Of a DNA stretch of 64,000 bases, positions 55,832-64,000 are shown one piece after another (within the stretch, counting starts at the first letter, position 1; every line of letters starts with the position of its first letter). The stretch spans positions 1 to 64,000 of the forward strand of contig CANNQP010000004.1 in assembly GCA_947507875.1 (NCBI GenBank), given 5' to 3'. A program made the position numbers and the translations under genes. The notes beneath the pieces were generated by a model. That model saw nothing but the letters and a program-made list of their open reading frames with translations. It was not told where the DNA came from and did no database searches. This DNA comes from Verrucomicrobiaceae bacterium (GTDB taxonomy: Bacteria; Verrucomicrobiota; Verrucomicrobiia; Verrucomicrobiales; Verrucomicrobiaceae).

Positions 55832-57055
55832 CTAAGATAAGACCTTACTTAGCAATCGATGGAATTGATCCACGTAACCACTCATCATAAAGCGTGTGTT
55901 TGTAGATATAATAGCATTTTCGGCTAATTCAGATCTCAAGCTAGGAAATTGAAACAATTGCCAAATGCTATCTGCAAGATGCATGGGCGATAGGGCTCGT
56001 GGATTGATCAAGTTATCGCTCGAAGGATCATAAACCAATTCAGGAAGTCTTTGATCATGAACGCCTAGAGAGAAATACTCACGGGGAGACAATGTCGGCG
56101 CAATACACCAACCTGTATCATTATGGGTTATTGCCTCAGGCAATCCATCGACATCACTACAGATAACAGGACAACCGCAACCATTTGCCTCAATGGCAAC
56201 ATTTCCCAATGGCTCACGAAGGGATGGACAAGCAAAGACATCAAGGTTGGAATAAAACGCCGTCATATCACTCACCGTTCCAAGAAACTTGACTGCATGA
56301 GATATACCGAGGCCTTGAGCCACAGCGTCTAGCATCTCTCGCTCAGGACCTTGACCAGCTATTAGGAGTTCGAAAGCAGAGGAGCGCTTGAGCAGTTCCG
56401 CGAGAGCGTGCAATCCAATAACCATACCCTTCACAGGAATCAATCTTCCTGCCATACCAACACGGAACTTTTGCTTAACCTTCGTGTCTGACTGACTGCT
56501 CGTTTTGGAGAGATGCTGGGAGCCAACTTGAGAAGAACGAATATTCTCTAAGCGGAGAGGGTTATAGATCACGTCACACTGGCTAGGATCAACATCAAAA
56601 CGTAGTTCTAGCACACGTCTTGCCGCTCGTGAATTACAGAAAAATCGATCTACTTGAGTCAAATTTTTTGCAATAACTCTGTCTGTATTTTTACACAACC
56701 AAGCTGCCCCTCGTTCATAGTAAATGCATCTATCGACGAACTGCGCTGCAGTCCATGCAGGCCCATTATCAAGTGTGTTGTAAATAATCTGAACATCAGG
56801 AAGCAACCGCTTCGACCAACAACTTGACCACCATGACCTCAATGATTTAGGGATCCGAAGTGGTCCAACGTACTTTGCGTGCAAAGTAGATTCGATATGC
56901 TTATCGACCGCCTCTTTGAAAAAGTCGTGACAGCGCCGATTCAAAATCATCAAATGATGTTCATGAGATGAAAAATCATGACGCAAGTAATCTGCAAAGA
57001 TTGATTCAACACCTCCTATTGTGTCTAAGTTGAGACAGTGTAGGATGCGACTCAT
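55832..57055 (-). CDS. Glycosyltransferase family 4
   Basis: 407 aa; FRVGMAGRLIPVKGMVIGLHALAELL, CPSLREPLGNVAIEANGCGCPVICSDVDGLPEAI. Confidence 0.9.
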   Translation of the reverse strand: MSRILHCLNLDTIGGVESIFADYLRHDFSSHEHHLMILNRRCHDFFKEAVDKHIESTLHAKYVGPLRIPKSLRSWWSSCWSKRLLPDVQIIYNTLDNGPAWTAAQFVDRCIYYERGAAWLCKNTDRVIAKNLTQVDRFFCNSRAARRVLELRFDVDPSQCDVIYNPLRLENIRSSQVGSQHLSKTSSQSDTKVKQKFRVGMAGRLIPVKGMVIGLHALAELLKRSSAFELLIAGQGPEREMLDAVAQGLGISHAVKFLGTVSDMTAFYSNLDVFACPSLREPLGNVAIEANGCGCPVICSDVDGLPEAITHNDTGWCIAPTLSPREYFSLGVHDQRLPELVYDPSSDNLINPRALSPMHLADSIWQLFQFPSLRSELAENAIISTNTRFMMSGYVDQFHRLLSKVLS

Positions 57056-57163
57056 AAGTCATTGTCAGTGGTCTAAAAATCTTGGCTTATCTAGACTTGC
57101 CCTACTCAGCAATAATGAAAGCTGTAAATAAGGTTTGATTGCAAAAAAGAAGATTAAGTCAAC

Positions 57164-58198
57164 ATGGTTGAACGTGACATCATCTCAGCAGACGACATGT
57201 ATCCTACATCCAACAAAGAGGCTCGACACTCACAACTTGGCCATGCGGTAGATATCACCAACAAAAGAATTGCATTAGTGAGCAGCAAGCAACTGGGAGA
57301 TGTAACTCTTCTGGAACCAATGATACGACTTTTAGCGGAGAAGTCTGGAAACAAGGTAGCTCTTTTTGTTAAAGAGGCGTTTCAACCTTTGGTAGAGCTA
57401 ATGCCACATGCTATCTGGGGACCTGCAACTCAGGGCAGCCCCCCATTTGATGAGTTGTGGGCGACTAGCTGGGGTGGCAAAACCGCTATTCGTTCATGGA
57501 AACTCTCATCAAAGAAAAAAACGCTCCTCTACAACCGCTTAGAACATCGTCGATGGTGGTATCGGTGGATCTTTGATGAATTCAGAATGGAAAAGCACGG
57601 ATTGGAATACTGGGGACGATATTTTTGGCGAATGGCAGGTGGGGATGAGGCTAGCTTCAAATCTTCCGCACTGAACCCACCACCAGTAGCATGGCGAAGT
57701 CCTCTCTTACCCGGAACAAGTTACTTAGCCATCGTTCCGACTTCTGCATGGCGCAGCAAGTTATGGACGACTACACAATGGGCTGATTTAATCGCTCAGA
57801 TCGGCGAACTTAAACTAGGATCACTAAGACTAGATTTGGTCATGCTGGGAGGTGGGCAGGAGTTTGAAAAAGAACACTGTCTGAAAATTGAACAGCTAAC
57901 ACAGGTCAAGATCCACAATCTCTGCGGCAAAACGACTTTGAAAGAATATCTCCATGCCCTGGCAGGTGCATCCGCTGTGGTTACAGTGGATGGCTCTGCC
58001 TCCCATCTGGCACAGGCCTTTGCTCGACCCACAGTAACCCTTTTTGGGCCGACACAGGACCAGCGTTGGCACTATGCAACGACGCTTAATGAATGCCTTA
58101 CCGCCCGCCAATTCAGTGCCGATCAGAAAAACGGCCCCGCATCTCTCGTGCCCGTGGCTCCTGTGATAGAAGCACTAATGCGCATAATGCAAATCTAG
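57164..58198 (+). CDS. Glycosyltransferase family 9 (heptosyltransferase-like)
   Basis: 344 aa; RIALVSSKQLGDVTLLEPMIRLL, YLAIVPTSAWRSKLWTTTQWADLI, SAVVTVDGSASHLAQAFARPTVTLFGPT. Confidence 0.88.
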   Translation: MVERDIISADDMYPTSNKEARHSQLGHAVDITNKRIALVSSKQLGDVTLLEPMIRLLAEKSGNKVALFVKEAFQPLVELMPHAIWGPATQGSPPFDELWATSWGGKTAIRSWKLSSKKKTLLYNRLEHRRWWYRWIFDEFRMEKHGLEYWGRYFWRMAGGDEASFKSSALNPPPVAWRSPLLPGTSYLAIVPTSAWRSKLWTTTQWADLIAQIGELKLGSLRLDLVMLGGGQEFEKEHCLKIEQLTQVKIHNLCGKTTLKEYLHALAGASAVVTVDGSASHLAQAFARPTVTLFGPTQDQRWHYATTLNECLTARQFSADQKNGPASLVPVAPVIEALMRIMQI

Positions 58199-58311
58199 TT
58201 GCAGCAGGCATGGCACAAGTCGATGTAAGCATGGGAATTAACCATATTTCTAATGAAATTTGATTAACAGATAGAAATCAACATCACATCTGCCGACAAA
58301 AAATCATCAAT

Positions 58312-59256
58312 ATGTCTGTTCTCGATTTCCTTAAATCTCTTACTCCCCAAATAGGGCGGAGAAAAAGACGATTTCGTGATCAGCAAGGGTTTGATTACAC
58401 AATTTCGATTGCAAATGGGGGCGCTAAAATGGCCGCCAAATACAGTCATTGGCATGGATCTATTTTAGATTCTTCGATTCAGCGGCATAAACAATCTGAA
58501 GTCCTCTTCATCTTAGGCTCAGGCCCCAGCATTAACTTGATCAAAGATTCGGAATGGGAACACATTCGCAAGCATGACTCCATAGGATTCAATTGGTGGA
58601 TGGCCCATGATTTCATTCCCAGCTTTTACCTCCTGCAATTCGCCAACTCCGAGGCGTTATTCAAGCTAATCCAGGCTCGAAGCTCAGCTTATAGGCACGT
58701 TCCCCTCATTTTACGAGGTGATTCCTTCGCCGATGGCAGTCTATTTCTGGATGAGAATCCAAAATTCGATTTCCTCAAAGAGCACGAGCTTTTTTACCTG
58801 AGGGAATATGCGATTTCTTCCCGTTGTGCGATCGATGTTAACAAACTCTTTCAGCATCTAGAGCTTTTAGGCATGCTAACCCATGGGGCCATTGGTTCAT
58901 TTGTCCCCAAGTGGAGATCAACACTTGGGTTGCTTATGTCTTGGGGCTACCAGATGGGGTATAAAAAACTAGTTCTATGCGGCATGGACATGCACAGCAA
59001 TGACCACTTCTGGCACAATCCCATACATAAAGACATGTGCCAACGGTATAATCTACCCGGTGTAGAGTCTGCCAAAAAGAAAAACAAAGGCTATGGGATT
59101 ATGGCCTTCACCGACGAAGCTATTTCTCCCAATACTGTGCCCAGGTATGTTACTGAATTTGCTTCATGGATGAAACAGCGTGCAGATGTGCAGACGTTTG
59201 TAAACTCTACGCAAACAATCCTCTATCCAGACTTGCCAGTTTACGACTACTTGTGA
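58312..59256 (+). CDS. GT42 (CstII)/MptE-like putative glycosyltransferase, candidate sialyltransferase
   Basis: 314 aa; EVLFILGSGPSINLI nucleotide-sugar loop, HDSIGFNWWMAHDFIPSFYLLQF, RSTLGLLMSWGYQMGYKKLVLCGMDMHSNDHFWHNP; resembles GNGPS ... ALGYKEIYLSGIDFY of CstII-type enzymes from memory. Confidence 0.5.
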   Translation: MSVLDFLKSLTPQIGRRKRRFRDQQGFDYTISIANGGAKMAAKYSHWHGSILDSSIQRHKQSEVLFILGSGPSINLIKDSEWEHIRKHDSIGFNWWMAHDFIPSFYLLQFANSEALFKLIQARSSAYRHVPLILRGDSFADGSLFLDENPKFDFLKEHELFYLREYAISSRCAIDVNKLFQHLELLGMLTHGAIGSFVPKWRSTLGLLMSWGYQMGYKKLVLCGMDMHSNDHFWHNPIHKDMCQRYNLPGVESAKKKNKGYGIMAFTDEAISPNTVPRYVTEFASWMKQRADVQTFVNSTQTILYPDLPVYDYL

Positions 59257-59304
59257 CTCAACGACGTAGCTTGCCATCTACAGTAACTCCTGAAGCATTT
59301 TGAT

Positions 59305-59808
59305 ATGTCTTGGCTTAAAAAGTGGCTTAGATCCCGAAAGAAACATCGCATGGCTCAGAAAGTGTTGCGGACAGCCAAGTCCGTTGGCCATGGACTACGA
59401 GTTAATGGAAAATCCGCTGTTAATTCAAACACTTACCTGGGGAATAATGTAAACTTCAATGGCATGACAATCGGCGGTCGCGGCCGAGTGATTATAGGAG
59501 ATAACTTTCATTCCGGGCCAGAGTGTCGGATCATCACTTCATTCCACAACTATGAGGGAACCAAGATTCCCTATGATGAAACATACATTGATCGTGATGT
59601 CATTATCGGAGATAACGTCTGGTTTGGAACAAGAGTCATGGTCTTGGGTGGGGTAACGATCGAAGAAGGTGCTATCATTCAGGCGGGTAGTGTCGTGGTA
59701 TCAAACATACCAAAGGGGGCCATAGCAGGAGGGCATCCCGCCAAAGTCTTCAAATACCGTGATCTTGCGCATTATGATGAATTAAAAGCATCAGGGGCTT
59801 TTCATTAA
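59305..59808 (+). CDS. Left-handed beta-helix (hexapeptide) acyltransferase
   Basis: 167 aa; TIGGRGRVIIGDNFHSGPECRIITSFHNYEGTKIPYDE, VIIGDNVWFGTRVMVLGGVTIEEGAIIQAGSVVVSNIPKGAIAGGHPAKVFKYRD. Confidence 0.92.
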   Translation: MSWLKKWLRSRKKHRMAQKVLRTAKSVGHGLRVNGKSAVNSNTYLGNNVNFNGMTIGGRGRVIIGDNFHSGPECRIITSFHNYEGTKIPYDETYIDRDVIIGDNVWFGTRVMVLGGVTIEEGAIIQAGSVVVSNIPKGAIAGGHPAKVFKYRDLAHYDELKASGAFH

Positions 59809-60302
59809 ACCGCCATTTCCACAAGACCCCATTAAAGCATCTTGAGTGATCCTATACCAACCCATTAGCATATTGCTCCCTCAGCACATGACTATTGATT
59901 TCAGGAGCTTCGGATCAGCATCTGCGACTATCGCGAAGGCACACAGGAAAAAATTCCCCGCCCAACCTTGGGTGCCGCATACAACTTGGTCAGCTGCACC
60001 AACAACAATGCAAGACCGGATGCATTAAGCATCTGGTCGGACACAAAAAAGTCATCATCGAGCATAGCATCACGACTCGAAAACAGCTCGAATGCATGCC
60101 TCAGATGACCTTGGCCCGACGGCTTGATAACTTAGAGATTGGAGTGCACGCTTGCCACCATGCACAAATGCCTATGGTTATCGACTGACTGCTAAAACAA
60201 GACTTTCCAAATCTAACAACACCGCGCAGAAATCTTCAAAAATACGACTTTAGAGAAGACGCGAGCCATAGATACACCAGGAGTGCCCCTTCGACGCTGT
60301 GA

Positions 60303-60600
60303 GCTTATTACTACCTACCGACGGAGATACACGGCCTAATGCTCGGCGAGCATGACATCGTGTTTGATGAACTAGTTTACCCTGCACTAAAACCCTCAAT
60401 CAACCGTCTTGGTTGAAGCGGTAGAATTTGAACTAAAACTGCTGCAAGCCTGAGACTTGTTGTAAGTCTGATTGGGACCTAATGACGCGAAGACAGCAAA
60501 CACACAGGCCTTAGAATTCAGTGCAGCAAGGCAATTGATCAGGCGCAAAAGACCAAAACCTTTTTAGCGAAGCTATCGCAACGAATCCGAGAGAAACTGA
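60303..60600 (+). pseudogene. Possible gene remnant with several in-frame stops
   Basis: Fragments AYYYLPTEIHGLMLGEHDIVFDELVYPALKPSINRLG* and LGPNDAKTANTQALEFSAARQLIRRKRPKPF* separated by stops, in a ~1 kb gene-free stretch of the glycan island. Confidence 0.25.
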
Positions 60601-60827
60601 ACTGGACTACTCTCTAAGTATTCAAAAAACGAAGTGCGGCAGCTCACTTCTCTGACGCTCATACTTTTATACCAAAACATCAGTGAGATATTGAGTCGAA
60701 TCCGACACATGAAAGTAAAGTTCTTGAAACTCCAAACGATAGATTATATATCTTATCTTTTGTTTATCGAATTTTTTTACAGCGCACGATTCTGTCACGT
60801 CGGCGCTGCCCAACGTCCACCTGCCCG

Positions 60828-61607
60828 ATGAAATCCATCAAGAAAAGACTCCCTTTTTACAAGGAGTACAAGAGGCTCAAGAGAATGATCAAAGACTACC
60901 CGAAGGTAGTCAGTGAGAGAGATCAGACTTACGAGAAGTTATACATGCTGATGGATCAGACGGGGCAGATTCCGTTCGGAAGTTCTGACTGGCTGACCAT
61001 GACGGAGCTCAAGTATGGAGGATATGTCACAAACGTTCCTAGACACGCCATAAGCGAGCACGACAGGCGCAACCAAAGGATCTCCACCGGAGGTGACCGC
61101 ATGAGTGCGTTTTATCACAACTATGCTCCGCGTTATGCAAAGTATCTTCAGCCTCTCGTGGGGCGTTCAAGGCGAGTCGTTCTAGCAGAAATAGGTATTT
61201 TGAGAGGCACTGGGCTAGCCATCTGGTCAGACCTTTTCCCTACAGGTCGGATCATCGGCATGGACATTGATCTGGTGAATACTGAATCCAATATGCCTAA
61301 CCTTAAGTCTAGAGGAGCTTTTAAAAATGATAATCTAGAACTTCATTTATTTGACCAATACAAGGATGACGAATCGTCCGTTAGAAACATCCTCAAAGGG
61401 GATAAGATTGATGTTGTGATTGATGACGGAGTGCATCTTGATGAGACAATCATCAAGTCTTATGAGGCGACCAAGAGGCATCTAGCAGATGACTTTGTTT
61501 ATATCATTGAGGACAACAAGACTGTTCATAGCTATTTCACCAAGCGAGAGCCCCAACTCAATGTCGATTATTCGAATCGGATGACTGTCCTGACACCGAA
61601 AAAGTAG
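60828..61607 (+). CDS. Class I SAM-dependent methyltransferase (CmcI/MycE-like)
   Basis: 259 aa; VVLAEIGILRGTGLAIWSDLFPTGRIIGMDID ... IDVVIDDGVHLDETIIKSYEATKRHLADDFVYIIEDN. Confidence 0.75.
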   Translation: MKSIKKRLPFYKEYKRLKRMIKDYPKVVSERDQTYEKLYMLMDQTGQIPFGSSDWLTMTELKYGGYVTNVPRHAISEHDRRNQRISTGGDRMSAFYHNYAPRYAKYLQPLVGRSRRVVLAEIGILRGTGLAIWSDLFPTGRIIGMDIDLVNTESNMPNLKSRGAFKNDNLELHLFDQYKDDESSVRNILKGDKIDVVIDDGVHLDETIIKSYEATKRHLADDFVYIIEDNKTVHSYFTKREPQLNVDYSNRMTVLTPKK

Positions 61608-61632
61608 CGGCGACACGCCCTTGGGGTGACTC

Positions 61633-62868
61633 ATGATGATTTTATTGCTGATGAAACAGCTCTCCCGAAGTTCAGGAGGGTTATCTAGTGCTTTGGATTT
61701 AGCTGAAACGATGTTCGCACTCAAGCATGATGTGCATGTGTGCATTAGTACCCCAGAGACGCCTGGACAGAAAGTCCAGAAAACGAGTCTTCCACCTGAT
61801 AGAATCTGCAGAATTCCAGCATGCTATCGAACGATTGGTAGCGTTGAAGACCAATCATTGATCCAGATTCTCAAAGACAAAAAGGCAAGTTCTCGCAAGC
61901 GAATCGGGAGGTGCTTGAGCTTTTTGCGAAAGCGTGAAATAGAGCTGAATTTTTCGCAATTACTAAAGAAGGCGGATCTGATTTTTGACTTCGAAAACTT
62001 TACTGCCAGCGCGATCCAAAAAATAAGAAGATTGAGCAACGCTAAACTTGTTAGAAATCATGCAGGTGCCCCGGAAACATTCGAAGAATACTGGGTCAAA
62101 AATGAACACCTAACTGCACCTGCGGAGAGTCCAGCTGCTCGATATATCGAATATTGTAAAAGATACGATCTGCTGCTGTTCCAAGCACAAGATCAAGCAG
62201 CAGACTGTGCTAAGCGTGATTCTGCTCTAAAGAACAAGTGCTATGTCATTTCCCCATCCTGCTCAGAAAGCGAAGTTTTAGCAGCCAGGCAACTGCCCAA
62301 TCCCTACCAAGCACAGAAAAAAATTCTCGTATCAGTCGGGTCACTCCAGCCAAGAAAAGCACAGCACACTAGTCTTGAAGTATTCCGTGATTTACATCAA
62401 AAAAATCCAGAAGCAGAACTGCACTTGATAGGAGGTCGCGAAAAGACTGAATACGGCCTTCAGCTGAAAGCGTCCATCAGCGAGATGGGCTTAGAAAACT
62501 CTGTGTTTATTCACGGCTTCCAACAGGATTACTTGAGATGGATGGCCCATGCCGACATTCTTATTCAGACATCGCTTTCCGAAGGAGTGTCTCGCGTAAT
62601 TCGTGAATCCATGCTCATGCAGTTACCCATTGTAAGTTTTTCCATATCAGGGACATCATCAGTTCTGCGCTCAAATCAAGATGCTGTATTGATCGAGCCT
62701 GGTGACCTAGCAGGAATGTCATGTGCCATTTCTCATCTGCTGAATCACAGCGAAGAGGCTAAAAGGATTTCGCGCTCCGCCTTTGATCGTTATCTTTTAA
62801 ACCATTCCTGGGCAAAATATGCTGGTTCCATCAACCAAATGATTTCTGATTTTGGCAACATAGGCTAA
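61633..62868 (+). CDS. Glycosyltransferase family 4
   Basis: 411 aa; KKILVSVGSLQPRKAQHTSLEVFRDLHQKNPEAELHLIGG, ADILIQTSLSEGVSRVIRESMLMQLPIVSFSISGTSSVL. Confidence 0.88.
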   Translation: MMILLLMKQLSRSSGGLSSALDLAETMFALKHDVHVCISTPETPGQKVQKTSLPPDRICRIPACYRTIGSVEDQSLIQILKDKKASSRKRIGRCLSFLRKREIELNFSQLLKKADLIFDFENFTASAIQKIRRLSNAKLVRNHAGAPETFEEYWVKNEHLTAPAESPAARYIEYCKRYDLLLFQAQDQAADCAKRDSALKNKCYVISPSCSESEVLAARQLPNPYQAQKKILVSVGSLQPRKAQHTSLEVFRDLHQKNPEAELHLIGGREKTEYGLQLKASISEMGLENSVFIHGFQQDYLRWMAHADILIQTSLSEGVSRVIRESMLMQLPIVSFSISGTSSVLRSNQDAVLIEPGDLAGMSCAISHLLNHSEEAKRISRSAFDRYLLNHSWAKYAGSINQMISDFGNIG

Positions 62869-63466
62869 GGCTAGGCAACCCCTTCTCTTGGGCGTAATCA
62901 CGTTTATCAATCATCCAAAACTTCAATTTTGTGAACCTTTGTCAGGGTTCCCTTGTTGGAGTTACACGAACAAGATTTAGAAACCGGAACAGTTCATAGG
63001 TCTGATCCGAGGATCTTGTGGTAAAGTGTCTTGATTCAGCGCTGTCCCATCGAGTTTATCTCTATCAATCAATGGTCAGGATGCGAACTGGCGACACTGT
63101 TAGTTGCGCACCTGGCGTTTTTCCACTCAAGAGCAAGTGGCTACCCAGTTCATCAACCTGCATCTCGCCATAACCATGCCATCTACCGGACGAAATCGAC
63201 TCAATGTTTTTGTCTGGCTTAAAATTTTCGCACCTCAATTCAGCCAATGCTTCACGTCATGTGGCCACCTTTTTCTGTTCGCTGAACCTGCTTTTGATCT
63301 TCTTCGGCTCTCTCCTTTTGCTGTGAAGAGAACTCCATTCGACTCTTTGCCGTTCAACGAGAAGCAGGTTATATGGCACTTGCGTTGCTCGACGCCATCT
63401 AAAAACCCGCTTAATGTCCTTGACCGAAGCTAGCCGCACTTTTCTAGTCATCTTAACTGAAAATAC

Positions 63467-64000
63467 ATGACTACTTTCTCTATAGGAAACCGGCAGGTTG
63501 GTCCCGAACATCCCCCCCTCGTCATCGCCGAAATTGGCATCAATCATTCAGGGTCTCTCGCGATTGCCAAGGAAATGGTAAATGCGGCGTATCGAGCAGG
63601 CGCTGAGGTCATCAAACATCAGACGCATGTGGTGCAAGATGAGATGTCGTCCGCCGCAAAGTCCGTGATTCCAGGCAATGCCGACATCTCCATCTATGAA
63701 ATCATGGAACGATACGGCCTGACGGCGGAAGAGGAAGTTCAACTAAAAAACCATGTCGAATCGCTAGGAATGATCTTTTTGAGCACCCCCTTTTCCAGGG
63801 CGGCAGCTGACTTCCTTGCAGATCTCGGCGTTTCAGCGTTCAAGATAGGCTCTGGCGAATGCAACAACTACCCGTTGGTCGAGCATATCGCCAATTTCGG
63901 CAAACCGGTGATTCTTAGCACTGGCATGAACTCCACCGCAACGGTCGAGCCTGCCGTGCAGATCTTGCGTTCCAAGAACATCCCCTTCGCCCTGCTCCAT
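63467..64000 (+). CDS. neuB: N-acetylneuraminate (sialic acid) synthase, partial, runs off right edge; absent from supplied ORF track
   Basis: Own translation from ATG 63467: [156 protein letters not shown]. Confidence 0.92.
   Translation, partial: MTTFSIGNRQVGPEHPPLVIAEIGINHSGSLAIAKEMVNAAYRAGAEVIKHQTHVVQDEMSSAAKSVIPGNADISIYEIMERYGLTAEEEVQLKNHVESLGMIFLSTPFSRAAADFLADLGVSAFKIGSGECNNYPLVEHIANFGKPVILSTGMNSTATVEPAVQILRSKNIPFALLH

Overview
This 64 kb window looks like a chromosomal segment of a Gram-negative PVC-group bacterium, most likely Verrucomicrobia (Prosthecobacter/Verrucomicrobium-like). That placement is an inference from gene content: DUF1501, DUF1552/DUF1592, giant autotransporter-associated beta-strand (PATR) proteins and an LPS export operon. 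From left to right it holds: a pyruvate carboxylase start (-); sdhCAB (-); a Y-family DNA polymerase (-) with a LexA-like box; an esterase (+); an operon kdsA-lptC-like-lptA-like-lptB-hpf (-); one 24.65 kb ORF (8216 codons, -) encoding a giant PATR/Ig-repeat surface protein; an orphan DUF1501 protein and a Gfo/Idh/MocA oxidoreductase (+); MoxR; a beta-hydroxyacid dehydrogenase; an ECF sigma factor with a downstream membrane protein; a sigma-54 activator whose receiver has Asp->Glu at the phosphosite; an L,D-transpeptidase with a C11 tract; a SnoaL-like protein; tsaB; a NuoE/NuoF-fused flavoprotein; a DUF1592/DUF1552 pair; glnS; purU; a beta-CASP MBL nuclease; and a surface glycan island (GT4, GT9, GT42/MptE-like, LbH acyltransferase, methyltransferase, GT4). 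The island ends in a neuB (sialic acid synthase) gene that runs off the window and is missing from the supplied ORF track. The strongest leads are the giant protein's second-order repeat module with a nested insertion, the possible sialylation locus, the phosphomimetic-like sigma-54 regulator, and the homopolymeric C/G tracts. No tRNA, rRNA, CRISPR array or intact mobile element was recognised.
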